DNA of 64,000 nt from Terriglobales bacterium (GCA_025451215.1 JANWKU010000109.1:1-64000); one strand, 5' to 3'; positions 32,258 through 41,094 are shown, counted from the first letter of the stretch. Notes: generated from the sequence alone by a model not told the origin. Made by a program: numbers and translations.

Positions 32258-33523
32258 TCAATGCCCGCAACTTCCGCAACCGCCGGAGCTGGCGGCGGAA
32301 TGATTCAAAATCGGCAGCAAAACTTCCGAAGGCCCCGTCCACTCGCCGACATTAATTTCACGGGAGGCAATCCGCAGCGCTGACTCTTTTGCCGTTTCGT
32401 AGTGGTCGCCGCCTTCACAAAAAGCACAATCCCCGTGCGCCGGGACCTGATAGCCCAACGCCATGGCGCGCAAATGGGCGACTTCGCATAAAAATTCCAC
32501 CGGCGATTCCGCATCTCCGTTTTCCAACTCGCCATTCGCCGGACACATACCGCACAGACTGCGCAGGCGGCAATCGGTGCATTTAGAGATGGTCTTTGCC
32601 TCGCGTTTTCTTACTTGCAGAAGGAACTGCTCCCATCCCTCCTTCACGGAACCCTGGCGCAGATCGTAGGTATCCGCCTTAGACAGCACGCAAATACTCA
32701 TGCGGCCGTAAGGATCAATAGAAAAGGCACCCACGCCGCCGCCACAAACATAAAGAGAATTCTTGCCCTTGCCCCTGGCTGGCGGCGGAGATTGAATTCC
32801 CTGCTCGGCGAACCGTCGGTACTCGGCCTTAGTGTCGGGCGAGTGAAGGTCGAGCGCGACCACTTCTTCCGGCAAAAGCCGCACCGCGAGTGGACTCTGC
32901 GAGCAATCAATGCGCGGATTCATCAGGGAATCGAATTTGAATTCGAGGCCGAGATCTTCCCTCACAAAACTTCGCATGGACAATACTTCATGCTTGTTCA
33001 CGGTGGTTGCGACCGTCTTCAGCTTCAGCGGCAATCCTCGGCTACGCAGCAGATTGATGCCACGCATGCAGCGCTCATAACTGCCGGGGATTTGCGTGAG
33101 CGCCTCGTAGGTTTCTTTCGTCCTGCCATAGAGCGTGATTTCAATCGCGAACGGCGGCCATTCAAGCAGATAGTCGGCGATCTTTTCATTAATCAGATTG
33201 CCGTTCGTAAACAGAGTAACGAGAAGACCTTTTTTCTTGGCGTAGGTATAGATTTCCAGAAAATCTTTTCGGGCAAAGATTTCGCCGCCGGTGAACAACA
33301 GCCAGAAGCAACCCATCTCGGTAATTTCATCGAGCAACCGAAAATATTCTTCCTTACTCAATTCGCGGTTGCGCGCGGATAAATCTCCCATCGCCAAATT
33401 GTTGTAGCAATGCTGGCATTCCAGGGGACAGCGGTGGGTCATTTCCATGGTTACTTCGAGGGGAGTGCGGTGATTAGGCTGGTGGAGCGATCGGCTTAGC
33501 TCTGTGTAACTGCCAGGATTCAT
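32258..33523 (-). CDS. Radical SAM/SPASM peptide-modifying enzyme
   Basis: 421 residues. The radical SAM cluster motif is C32-x3-C36-x2-C39 (HRCPLECQHCY). TGGEIFARKDFLEI follows as the SAM-binding GGE motif. A SPASM-type C-terminal domain carries the Cys series in VCGGGVGAFSIDPYGRMSIC, KCTDCRLRSLCGMCP and FLCEVAH, enough for auxiliary 4Fe-4S clusters. Beyond it come DCAFCEGG and a terminal GGCGSCGH that are unusual extra Cys pairs. Start ATG 33523 has GGAG five bases upstream. With a PqqD-like protein upstream and a small Cys-rich peptide downstream, it most likely installs thioether or C-C crosslinks in that peptide. Confidence 0.92.
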   Translation of the reverse strand: MNPGSYTELSRSLHQPNHRTPLEVTMEMTHRCPLECQHCYNNLAMGDLSARNRELSKEEYFRLLDEITEMGCFWLLFTGGEIFARKDFLEIYTYAKKKGLLVTLFTNGNLINEKIADYLLEWPPFAIEITLYGRTKETYEALTQIPGSYERCMRGINLLRSRGLPLKLKTVATTVNKHEVLSMRSFVREDLGLEFKFDSLMNPRIDCSQSPLAVRLLPEEVVALDLHSPDTKAEYRRFAEQGIQSPPPARGKGKNSLYVCGGGVGAFSIDPYGRMSICVLSKADTYDLRQGSVKEGWEQFLLQVRKREAKTISKCTDCRLRSLCGMCPANGELENGDAESPVEFLCEVAHLRAMALGYQVPAHGDCAFCEGGDHYETAKESALRIASREINVGEWTGPSEVLLPILNHSAASSGGCGSCGH

Positions 33524-33599
33524 GTAATCTCCGCGTGCATGCCTTACCGTTCAACCCTCTTGCGTTCTTACACTCTCAATGCAAACCGCTTCGCGATTT

Positions 33600-33902
33600 T
33601 TAAGCTGCCATCTCGCGAACCAGTCCCGCATCCGTAATCTTGTCGAGAAAAGTCCGCACATCCTGTTCCGCCGTCTCGGGCGTTACTTCGTATTCATCCA
33701 AAACCAAGCTGACCAATTCTTCGCAAGTTTTCGCAGGCTGGAGTTGCCGCCATAAAAAACTTCCCAGTTCATTTAGGCTATAAATCGAGGCCAGATCACC
33801 CACGCCGCCGCGCACAGGAACGATGAGAGTCTCTCCTGCGATCACTCGCGCAACCACGCTATCCGACTGCATGTAACGGCAACTCGCTACGATGGTTGTC
33901 AT
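33600..33902 (-). CDS. PqqD-like peptide-recognition protein (RRE)
   Basis: I place the start at ATG 33902, with GAGG eight bases upstream, giving 100 residues; an ATG at 33965 would add 21 atypical residues. The fold pattern is a small beta-sheet (SVVARVIAGETLIVPVRGG) plus winged-helix part (YSLNELGSFLWRQL; CEELVSLVLDEYEVTPE; DVRTFLDKITDAGLV), as in PqqD. PqqD-type domains bind the leader of a precursor peptide and deliver it to the radical SAM enzyme. That enzyme is the next gene, 76 nt downstream. It is the first gene of the five-gene operon. Confidence 0.88.
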   Translation of the reverse strand: MTTIVASCRYMQSDSVVARVIAGETLIVPVRGGVGDLASIYSLNELGSFLWRQLQPAKTCEELVSLVLDEYEVTPETAEQDVRTFLDKITDAGLVREMAA

Positions 33903-34074
33903 GCTTTCTGCCTCATCTAATCGCACTCGTGCGGTGTCCAGATTCTGGATACTGCCGCTAACCATAACAAACTTTTCATACTTACATCATTTGCTAGATT
34001 GGTACCGCCCTGTTGTACCGAGGCGAGCGCTTTGGCGCCCTTGAAGGAAATTCGAGTTCGATGCGGAGGAATAT

Positions 34075-34848
34075 TTATGGTTGCGAGAAAGAAAATCCAA
34101 AGCGTGCGAGCGAGGCTCGTGACTCCGGCGTCTTGAGGAAATCCAGAAATTTCACCGCTATGGATTTGTGAAAAGAGCTTTTTAGAAGGATGACGCCTTG
34201 CTGAATCGCTGCATAATCGGCGGCGGGTACCACGAAGTACTTTCCTTTCCCCTGCGCCGACGGCGCAAGGGCCAAAGACAGTGCAATGATGCCCACATCG
34301 GCGTTTCCGCTCTGAACAAACTGCGCGGTCTGCGATATGTTTTCGCCTAATACCAGCTTCGCTTCTACTTTTTCGTAAAGATTCTCATGCTGGAGAGCGG
34401 CAACTGCAGCCCTGCCGTAAGGAGCATGCACAGGGTTCGCAATGGAAACCTTATGGACATCGGGCTGCAACAAGACTTTCAGACCTTGGTGCAAGTCCAG
34501 CGTGGAAGCAATTGGCGCCCACAAAACAATTTTCCCATCGGCATAGTGATACAGCGTGGCTGGATCGGCAAAGCCATCGGCGGCAAGCTGGCGCGGATAA
34601 TTAAGGTCTGCGGAGAAGAACAGATCGAAGGGTGCACCGTTTCTAATTTGGTTAGTAAAGTTTCCCGATGAACCAAATGTCAGGTTCACTTTGACGCCAG
34701 TTTGCTGCTCGAATTTCTGGGCAAGTTCGGGCAAAGCGAATTGCAGGTCTGATGCCGCTGCGACCAGGATTTCATCCGCCGCAAAGGCATTTGACACGAA
34801 GAGAACGATTATCAGAATTATTGCCAAGCGGCGCAGAACCGTCGTCAT
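34075..34848 (-). CDS. modA: Molybdate ABC transporter substrate-binding protein
   Basis: About 257 residues from ATG 34848 (GGAG seven bases upstream); an ATG at 34863 is also in frame. A signal peptide (AIILIIVLFVSNAFA) is followed by the ModA fold: ILVAAASDLQFALPEL, FGSSGNFTNQIRNGAPFDLF, SADLNYPRQLAADG, and NPVHAPYGRAAV. It would capture molybdate or tungstate in the periplasm. No modB or modC lies beside it, so the permease must be elsewhere. It is upstream of the PqqD gene on the same strand with a 172 nt gap, and I do not consider it part of that operon. Confidence 0.9.
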   Translation of the reverse strand: MTTVLRRLAIILIIVLFVSNAFAADEILVAAASDLQFALPELAQKFEQQTGVKVNLTFGSSGNFTNQIRNGAPFDLFFSADLNYPRQLAADGFADPATLYHYADGKIVLWAPIASTLDLHQGLKVLLQPDVHKVSIANPVHAPYGRAAVAALQHENLYEKVEAKLVLGENISQTAQFVQSGNADVGIIALSLALAPSAQGKGKYFVVPAADYAAIQQGVILLKSSFHKSIAVKFLDFLKTPESRASLARFGFSFSQP

Positions 34849-34892
34849 CCATCCTCTCCACATTCAGATTTAAATCGCGGAACTAACGGGTA

Positions 34893-36050
34893 TCATCTGC
34901 GCGGTGCTTCCTGTAACTCGTTGTCTCTGCCACCCGCGGAGGAAATTGCAGTCATAAATGCTCGGACGCAATCCACCACATACTCCAATTGTTGCGGGGC
35001 CAATTCCGGATAAATTGGTAGTGCCATTGTATCTTTCGCGGCTCCCTCGCTTTCTGGAAGAGCACCCGGTGCATATCCAAGGTATGCGAAACATTCCTGA
35101 AGATGCAGCGGTACAGGATAATAAATTTCCGTGCCGATTCCTTTTCCGTGCAAATATGCCTGCAACTCGTTACGCCGCGAGACGCGGATCACATACTGAT
35201 TAAAGATATGCCTGTCAGTTACGACTAATGGAGTAATAACCGGCAGCTTTGCATCGGCAAAAAGCTGCTCATATTTCTTCGCGTTGCGCTGCCTGCCTGC
35301 TGTCCAGCTGTCAAGGTAACGAAGTTTGACGGTGACAATCGCCGCCTGAATCGCATCCAGCCGAAAATTGCTCCCTACGACTTTGTGAAAGTATTTCGGT
35401 TCAGATCCGTGATTGCGCAGAATGCGCAGCTTCTGCGCGCGTCCTGCATCATTTGTAACGATCATTCCTCCGTCTCCGGCGGCTCCCAGATTTTTCGACG
35501 GAAAGAATGAAAAACATCCGTAGTGCCCAATGGAACCAGCCCGCTTGCCGTTGTGTTCTGCGCCTATCGCTTGGGCTGCGTCTTCGATCACAATCATCTT
35601 GTGGCCTTCGGCCATCTGCATGATCGGCGCCATATCAGCCATTTGACCGTAGAGATGTACGGGAATGATCGCGCGGGTTTTCTTTGTGATCTTTGCGGCA
35701 ATTTGAGCCGTATCAATGTTGTACGTGGCTGGATTGATATCCACAAAAACCGGCGTTGCTCCAACCCGAGCAATTGCGCCTGCGGTGGCGAAGAATGTGT
35801 ATGGAGTGGTAATGACTTCGTCGCCTGCTCCGATGTTCTCCGCCATCAGGCATGCCAGAAGCGCGTCACTGCCGGAAGAAACTCCGATTCCGTAGGCGCA
35901 AGCGGAATAGGCCGCAATCCTTGATTCACACTGCTCTACCTTTGGGCCGAGGATGAATTGCTGGGTGTCGAGCACTTCAGCAATGGCCGTTTCAATATCG
36001 CCTTTGATCGCTGAGTACTGAGCCTTGAGATCGAGTAGTGGAACTTTCAT
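34893..36050 (-). CDS. DegT/DnrJ/EryC1/StrS sugar aminotransferase
   Basis: 385 residues. It has VSSGSDALLACLMAENIG at the PLP phosphate site, MIVIEDAAQAIGAEH with the ring Asp, and FSFFPSKNLGAAGDGG with the Schiff-base Lys. A C-terminal FNQYVIRVSRRNELQAYL region is the usual substrate-side domain. It is a second, independent copy of the family besides the one at 5848-7062, and lies far from the exopolysaccharide operon. It would transfer an amino group from glutamate to a keto-sugar nucleotide. It is divergent from recO with a 184 nt gap. Confidence 0.9.
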   Translation of the reverse strand: MKVPLLDLKAQYSAIKGDIETAIAEVLDTQQFILGPKVEQCESRIAAYSACAYGIGVSSGSDALLACLMAENIGAGDEVITTPYTFFATAGAIARVGATPVFVDINPATYNIDTAQIAAKITKKTRAIIPVHLYGQMADMAPIMQMAEGHKMIVIEDAAQAIGAEHNGKRAGSIGHYGCFSFFPSKNLGAAGDGGMIVTNDAGRAQKLRILRNHGSEPKYFHKVVGSNFRLDAIQAAIVTVKLRYLDSWTAGRQRNAKKYEQLFADAKLPVITPLVVTDRHIFNQYVIRVSRRNELQAYLHGKGIGTEIYYPVPLHLQECFAYLGYAPGALPESEGAAKDTMALPIYPELAPQQLEYVVDCVRAFMTAISSAGGRDNELQEAPRR

Positions 36051-36234
36051 AATTTCCTATCAAAGCATAATCCAGAAGTCGTGAGGGTTGCTACTGGAAC
36101 GCCCTTAATCTCTGCCCAGGAATTCTCAGATACTGGCGCACGAGAAATTTGCACCCATCTCACCGTCATTATCCGGCCTGTTTCCCATTCCGCAACACTC
36201 CATTTACAATTTTGTTTTGCTCCGCAAGGCATGA

Positions 36235-36975
36235 ATGCCGCTGAAAGAATCGGAAGCGATCATTTTGCGTACTTATCCGCTGCGCGAGGCGGATCTTCTT
36301 GTCACTTTTTTTTCCCGCGTGGAAGGAAAAGTGCATGCCGTGGCCCGCTCCGCGAAGAAATCAAAGCGGCGATTCAGCGGCGCGCTCGAACCGCTCACCT
36401 ATGTTCGCGCCTATTACGAGGACCGCGAACGGCGGGAACTGGCTCGACTCGACTCCTGCGATGTGCTCAACTCGCCGCTCGCTCGCGAGGTCACCTACTC
36501 GCGTGCGGTGGCGTTGGCCCACGTCGCCGAGTTACTGGATGAACTGCTGCCTGACCGCGAGGCGAATGACGCGGCCTTCCGGCTGTCATTGTCCGTTCTT
36601 GAGGAGTTAAAGGAACCGCCGTTCTGGATGCCCATCACCTATTTTGAGTTGTGGATGACGCGGTTGATGGGATATCTGCCGGATCTTTCCGAATGCATTG
36701 TCTGCGGGCGTGAGTTGAATGGAAGACCAGCATTTTTTCACGCTCTTACGGACGGGTTGCTCTGCCCGGATGACAAGCGGTTGGCTTCATCCGAAATTTC
36801 TGCCGAATCACGGACCCTGGCCGCGCAAATGCTCCGCGCGCCAGCGGAAAACTTTGCCAGCTCAGGCTGGACGAAATCACGCGCTGCCGATCTCCGCAAA
36901 TTCCTACTGCAAACCCTGCAACGCCATATTGAAAAAAAATTGGTAACTGCGGGAATGCTTGAGAAGATGGGCTGA
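36235..36975 (+). CDS. recO: DNA repair protein RecO
   Basis: 246 residues, usual length. An N-terminal OB fold (SEAIILRTYPLREADLLVTF) is followed by KVHAVARSAKKSKRRFSGALEP, the typical RecO basic loop, and a helical domain containing a partial zinc motif (CIVCGRELNG ... LLCPDDKR). RecO binds ssDNA and, with RecR, loads RecA at gaps in the RecF pathway. It stands alone on the plus strand between two minus-strand genes. Confidence 0.93.
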   Translation: MPLKESEAIILRTYPLREADLLVTFFSRVEGKVHAVARSAKKSKRRFSGALEPLTYVRAYYEDRERRELARLDSCDVLNSPLAREVTYSRAVALAHVAELLDELLPDREANDAAFRLSLSVLEELKEPPFWMPITYFELWMTRLMGYLPDLSECIVCGRELNGRPAFFHALTDGLLCPDDKRLASSEISAESRTLAAQMLRAPAENFASSGWTKSRAADLRKFLLQTLQRHIEKKLVTAGMLEKMG

Positions 36976-37040
36976 GCTAATGAAACTCGATAAACGAAGG
37001 CACCGATCCAGGGATTTCTCGCGAATGGTTTTAAGAAAGT

Positions 37041-37817
37041 CTATAAGCCGAACAACTCCCGCAGCCGTTTGGTCTGTGCGCGGCTTACGGGAACTTCCGT
37101 TTGCTTCTTGTCATCCATCCGAAGTTGATAAGAACTCTTGAACCAGGGCACAACTTCTTTGATCCGATTGATGTTCACCAGGTAAGACCGGTGCGCGCGC
37201 CAGAACAGATTGGGATCAAGGCTGTCCAGCAGTTCTTCCAGCGTGCGGCAATTGGATTGGCCTTCCATGCCGTTTACGCCGCTTGTTATTACCGAAATGA
37301 TGCCGTCTTCGATGGAGGCAAAGCAAATGTCTTTCTGGCTCACCAAGAACAATCGCCCCGCCGCCTTCAGCAAGATTTTAGAAGTCGGTTTTTGCGACTC
37401 CAGCATTCGCACCAGAGTTTCCAGCTTGTCGGATGATCCATCCTTGGCTTCCATTTTTGCGCGGGCTTTCTGGATGGATTGCGCAACACGCTGGCGGTCG
37501 AAAGGCTTAAGCAAATAATCCACCGCATTGACCTCGAATGCCTTTACGGCATACTGATCGAACGCGGTGGCAAAGACGATTTTCGGCAGAGGCAGTTTCT
37601 TATCCAGCAGTTTTTTGATGACGCCGAAACCGTCCAAGCCCGGCATCTGCACATCCAGAAAAACCAGGTCAGGATTATGTTCGCGAATCAGGTTGACGCC
37701 TTCCACGCCATTCTTGCCCTGGGCGACCACATCCACGTCGCCCACATTCTTCAGCAAGAAAGCGAGTTCATCCCGGGCCAACTGCTCATCATCGACAATC
37801 ACCGCTGAAAGAGACAT
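37041..37817 (-). CDS. LytTR-family response regulator
   Basis: 258 residues. A complete receiver domain: acidic pair in VIVDDEQLARDE, phospho-acceptor Asp55 (VFLDVQMPG), Thr/Ser switch (VFATAFDQYAVKAF) and Lys in YLLKPFD. An Ala/Lys-rich linker leads to a LytTR DNA-binding domain (RLFLVSQKDICFASIED; LFWRAHRSYLVNINRIKEV). Unlike the two other regulators in the window it looks fully competent for phosphorylation. No histidine kinase is next to it, so its partner is elsewhere. Confidence 0.92.
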   Translation of the reverse strand: MSLSAVIVDDEQLARDELAFLLKNVGDVDVVAQGKNGVEGVNLIREHNPDLVFLDVQMPGLDGFGVIKKLLDKKLPLPKIVFATAFDQYAVKAFEVNAVDYLLKPFDRQRVAQSIQKARAKMEAKDGSSDKLETLVRMLESQKPTSKILLKAAGRLFLVSQKDICFASIEDGIISVITSGVNGMEGQSNCRTLEELLDSLDPNLFWRAHRSYLVNINRIKEVVPWFKSSYQLRMDDKKQTEVPVSRAQTKRLRELFGL

Positions 37818-37869
37818 TTTCTCTCCACGCGCTGCATAGGAAAAGTATAACGAATTCCTCTGCCGAGCG

Positions 37870-38490
37870 TCAGTGCTGCTTCATCATGTTGCCCATGTCA
37901 AATTTCTGGTAGCCCGCTGGTATTTCAAATAAGGCAGCGGGCTGCGGGCCTTCATGAATATTCTGCAACTCTCCAGAACTGTCCTGCTCTTGCCACTTGA
38001 TTGGAAACTTCAATGACTTATCAAGCCAGACAGTGCTGTTCTTCCCTTCAGCGGAGGTGACGGCATATTTCACGGCTGAACGGCCATTCGCAGTATCGTC
38101 GCCGATTTTTTGGCAACTGCCACCAGGATGGTCGGTCATCTTTTGCCAGTCGGGGCAGGCATTTTCCACATCCACTGCCTGGAAAAACTTGAACATGTGC
38201 TGCTGCCGGGGGCCCTGGCCCATGTGGCTTTCCATATACATGTGCTGCTGCGGCATGATGATGTCCATCATTTGAGTGTCCGAGTCCAGAAGCACCGTGC
38301 CCGCCTGGTGCTTTTGTCCTTGGCTTTCGAATCGCATCTTATTCCGGGACACGTAGATTTTTGTGCTCTGTCCCGTTTCTTTTTTGTCCGTTGTCACAAT
38401 GTCCGCGCTAAATTCTTGTGCAAGGGCCGCTGTGCACAGGAGGCTTAACAGGCCCAACCCCAAAATCCGAGTAACGCTTGCTCGCTTCAT
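37870..38490 (-). CDS. Secreted hypothetical protein (DUF4412-like)
   Basis: 206 residues from ATG 38490, which has AGGAG seven bases upstream; the longer frame to 38628 overlaps the divergent rlmB start and is rejected. A signal peptide (RILGLGLLSLLCTAALAQ) is followed by an LolA-like beta-sheet pattern (FSADIVTTDKKETGQ; KIYVSRNKMRFESQG; TVLLDSDTQMMDIIMP) and Met/His/Gln-rich patches. Such proteins resemble outer-membrane lipid or metal chaperone folds, but function is unknown. It is divergent from rlmB with a 136 nt gap. Confidence 0.75.
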   Translation of the reverse strand: MKRASVTRILGLGLLSLLCTAALAQEFSADIVTTDKKETGQSTKIYVSRNKMRFESQGQKHQAGTVLLDSDTQMMDIIMPQQHMYMESHMGQGPRQQHMFKFFQAVDVENACPDWQKMTDHPGGSCQKIGDDTANGRSAVKYAVTSAEGKNSTVWLDKSLKFPIKWQEQDSSGELQNIHEGPQPAALFEIPAGYQKFDMGNMMKQH

Positions 38491-38626
38491 TCGTGAACTC
38501 CTGACTGTAATTTTGCCGGGCCCTTGGAACGCTCCGGTCATGATGGGGAAGCATAGCAGACCTGACGGCGGGTACGTAAGCATCGTGCTCACGAAGATGG
38601 GCCTAAACAGGTTAAACTGACTCTTC

Positions 38627-39364
38627 ATGAATTTTATTTACGGAATCAACACAGTCGCCGAGGCACTCAAAGCCCGCGGCCGGGCCTTCGAATGGGTCGG
38701 CGTTGCCAAGGAACGGAACGATCTTCGCTTGCAAAAGGTTATTGAGGAGTGCCGCAAGAACGGGATCGCAGTCCGTTTTCTTCCCCGCCCTGAACTCGAT
38801 CAAATGGCCGGAAGCGGCGCACACCAGGGAATCGTGGCAGTCACCTCGTCCAAGCAATACAGCGATTTGGACGATGTGATCTCCGGCAAGCGCGGAGCGC
38901 ATTCTCTCATCGTGATCCTTGACGGCGTGGAAGACCCGCACAACCTCGGCGCGATTCTCCGCACCGCCGATGCCGCAGGCGCCGACGGCGTGGTCATCCC
39001 AGAGCGTCGCGCCGCGGGAGTTACCGGGACCGTAGCGAAAGTTTCCGCCGGAGCTAGCGAGCATCTTCCTATTGCCAAAGTCACGAACATCTCCCGCACG
39101 ATTGAAGAACTCAAATCCAAAGACTTCTGGTCCGTGGGACTCGACGAGCGTGGCGGTCAAGCCTACGACAGCGTGGACTACAACATGAACTGCGCCATTG
39201 TCCTGGGCGCAGAAGGCAAAGGCCTGCACGATCTGGTCAAAAAGAAGTGCGACCTGCTCGTCTCGATTCCCATGCTCGGCAATGTGCCGTCGCTGAATGT
39301 GTCGGTGGCGGCGGGTATCGTGCTCTTTGAAGTCGTCCGCCAGCGGCTGAAGAAATCAAAATGA
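38627..39364 (+). CDS. rlmB: 23S rRNA 2'-O-methyltransferase RlmB (SpoU/TrmH family)
   Basis: 245 residues. An N-terminal substrate-binding domain (IYGINTVAEALKARG) is followed by the SPOUT knot motifs: motif 1 NLGAILRTADAAGADGVV, motif 2 VLGAEGKGLHDLV and motif 3 IPMLGNVPSLNVSVAAGIV. It methylates a 2'-OH in 23S rRNA (G2251 in E. coli numbering). Its stop overlaps the next gene's ATG by 4 nt. Confidence 0.93.
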   Translation: MNFIYGINTVAEALKARGRAFEWVGVAKERNDLRLQKVIEECRKNGIAVRFLPRPELDQMAGSGAHQGIVAVTSSKQYSDLDDVISGKRGAHSLIVILDGVEDPHNLGAILRTADAAGADGVVIPERRAAGVTGTVAKVSAGASEHLPIAKVTNISRTIEELKSKDFWSVGLDERGGQAYDSVDYNMNCAIVLGAEGKGLHDLVKKKCDLLVSIPMLGNVPSLNVSVAAGIVLFEVVRQRLKKSK

Positions 39365-41094
39365 AGTTAGCCGTTAGCTTTTCGAGATTTCTCTGCGTTA
39401 TCTGTATCCTCTGTGGTTTGGCGCACGCCCTCGACCGCAACGCATTTACCTTCACGAAGTACAACTTGAACGCCAGCGTTGATCCCGATCAGCAGCGCCT
39501 CGGCGTGCGCGGCGTAATCACACTGCGTAATGATTCTTCCGCGCCGCAAAAGAATGTTGCTCTGCAAATTTCTTCCACCCTCAGTTGGAAATCAATTCAG
39601 TTTGAAGGCAAGCCCGTCGAGTTCCTCACGCACACTTACACCTCCGATATTGACCACACCAGCGAACTCTCGGAAGCGATCGTCACGCTGCCGCGCGAAG
39701 TTCCACCAAAACAAGCAATCGAATTGAACATTGGATATGAAGGCACAATCCCGCTCGACGCCACCCGCCTCACCCGCATCGGAGTACCTGCGGAGACTGC
39801 GCGGCATACCGATTGGGACCAGATCAGTCCCTCATTCACGGCGGTTCGCGGTATTGGTTATGTCGTGTGGTATCCGGTAGCCATCGAAGCCGCCAACCTT
39901 TCCGAGGGCAACAGCATGTTTGAAACTATCGGACATTGGCAGGCCAGAGAAACCAATGCAATCTTTGATGTACAAATGTCGGCACCCGCCGGCGATACCG
40001 GCCAACCTCTCCAGATCCTTACGAATAGCAACTCCGCGGGATGCAAATTTTCAGAAGTGAACATTCCCGAACAGAAAGACACATTAGGCTGTTCGCTCCA
40101 GCTTACGGGTATCGCTCCTCCGGCTTTCATCATCGCGCCTTATGAGGTCATGGATTCATCCGCCGCGATCATTCGCTATTTCACGGACCACAAATCAGGC
40201 GCGGACATCGAAGTTCAAGCCTTCACAAAAACTTTGCCTTTCGTTTCCGATTGGTTTGGCGCGCTCCGGCAAAAACCTCAAGTGATGGAATTGCCCGATC
40301 CAAAGGCTTCCTCCTATGAAAGCGAAGGCTCATTGCTTACGTCTTTTGATGAACTAAATGACAAACTCGCGGAGAGCATTTCCGTTCATCAACTCACGCA
40401 CGCAGCGTTCTCTTCGCCTCGCCCCTGGATATACGAAGGATTGGCCCACTTCATGCAAGCGGCGTATGAGGAGCGGCGAAACGGACGGCAGGCGGCCATC
40501 GATTTCCTTGGCTCACATCTTGCCGCGATTGTCAGCGCGGAAAGCGCAATTTCTCAAGAGCATGACCGGAGCACTGAAACTTCCGAGGCGCTCGAACGTA
40601 CGCCTATCGAAGAGTTTTATCGCAGCAAGGCCGCTTATGTTTGGTGGATGTTACGCGACATGTTGGGCGAAGCACCCCTGAAAAAGTCGCTCAATGCCTA
40701 CCATGCGAAACAAGACGAGGATGACTCCTACCTGCAAAAATTGATCGAGGCGCAAACCCACGCCGACCTGCAATGGTTTTTTGATGATTGGGTTTACCAC
40801 GATCGTGGCCTGCCCGACTTTCGCATCACATCCGTATTTTCCAGCCCGATGGCTTCCGGAGGATATTTGGTCACGGTAACCGTGCAAAATCTTGGAAACG
40901 CTGGAGCGGAGGTTCCCGTCTTGCTGCAAATCGCTGGCGGAAATGCGACGCATCGGTTAAAGGTCCTGGCCAATGCAAAAGCGTCTATCCGTTTTGAAGT
41001 TCCCGCTGCGCCGCAGCGCGTGACCCTGAACGACGGCAGCGTTCCCGAGAGCGACATGAGCAATAACAGTTATGTAATAGAAGCTGGGAAGTGA
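39361..41094 (+). CDS. Secreted peptidase-MA/M1-like protein lacking the catalytic Glu
   Basis: 577 residues. A signal peptide ends near GLAHA. An M1-like N-terminal beta domain (about 25-250) follows, then a gluzincin-like domain where the zinc motif reads H343-Q-L-T-H347 and the downstream ligand region is IYEGLAHFM (Glu359). The Glu of HExxH is Gln, so catalysis is doubtful although zinc could still bind. A C-terminal beta-sandwich (about 490-577, CARDB-like: VTVQNLGNAGAEVPVLL) ends the protein. The signal-peptide codons overlap a sequence resembling dispersed repeats in this genome (39389-39418). It overlaps rlmB by 4 nt. Confidence 0.75.
   Translation: MKLAVSFSRFLCVICILCGLAHALDRNAFTFTKYNLNASVDPDQQRLGVRGVITLRNDSSAPQKNVALQISSTLSWKSIQFEGKPVEFLTHTYTSDIDHTSELSEAIVTLPREVPPKQAIELNIGYEGTIPLDATRLTRIGVPAETARHTDWDQISPSFTAVRGIGYVVWYPVAIEAANLSEGNSMFETIGHWQARETNAIFDVQMSAPAGDTGQPLQILTNSNSAGCKFSEVNIPEQKDTLGCSLQLTGIAPPAFIIAPYEVMDSSAAIIRYFTDHKSGADIEVQAFTKTLPFVSDWFGALRQKPQVMELPDPKASSYESEGSLLTSFDELNDKLAESISVHQLTHAAFSSPRPWIYEGLAHFMQAAYEERRNGRQAAIDFLGSHLAAIVSAESAISQEHDRSTETSEALERTPIEEFYRSKAAYVWWMLRDMLGEAPLKKSLNAYHAKQDEDDSYLQKLIEAQTHADLQWFFDDWVYHDRGLPDFRITSVFSSPMASGGYLVTVTVQNLGNAGAEVPVLLQIAGGNATHRLKVLANAKASIRFEVPAAPQRVTLNDGSVPESDMSNNSYVIEAGK

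Noticed and set aside
32057-32342. Two longer frames covering the small peptide (32057-32242 and 32073-32342)
   Set aside because: The first is in another frame with an unstructured Arg-rich product. The second is the right frame but starts inside the radical SAM gene; ATG 32249 has the ribosome site.
32615-33382. 255-codon plus-strand frame in the radical SAM gene
   Set aside because: Antisense shadow of a clear radical SAM/SPASM gene with all cluster motifs.
34075-34848. ModA as a member of the peptide-modification operon
   Set aside because: It is separated by 172 nt and is a normal substrate-binding protein; linkage is probably chance.
37870-38628. Longer form of the secreted DUF4412-like protein starting at 38628
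   Set aside because: It would overlap the rlmB start and bury the signal peptide; ATG 38490 has AGGAG at good spacing.
38612-39229. 205-codon minus-strand frame over rlmB
   Set aside because: Antisense to a complete SpoU-family methyltransferase; no family recognised.
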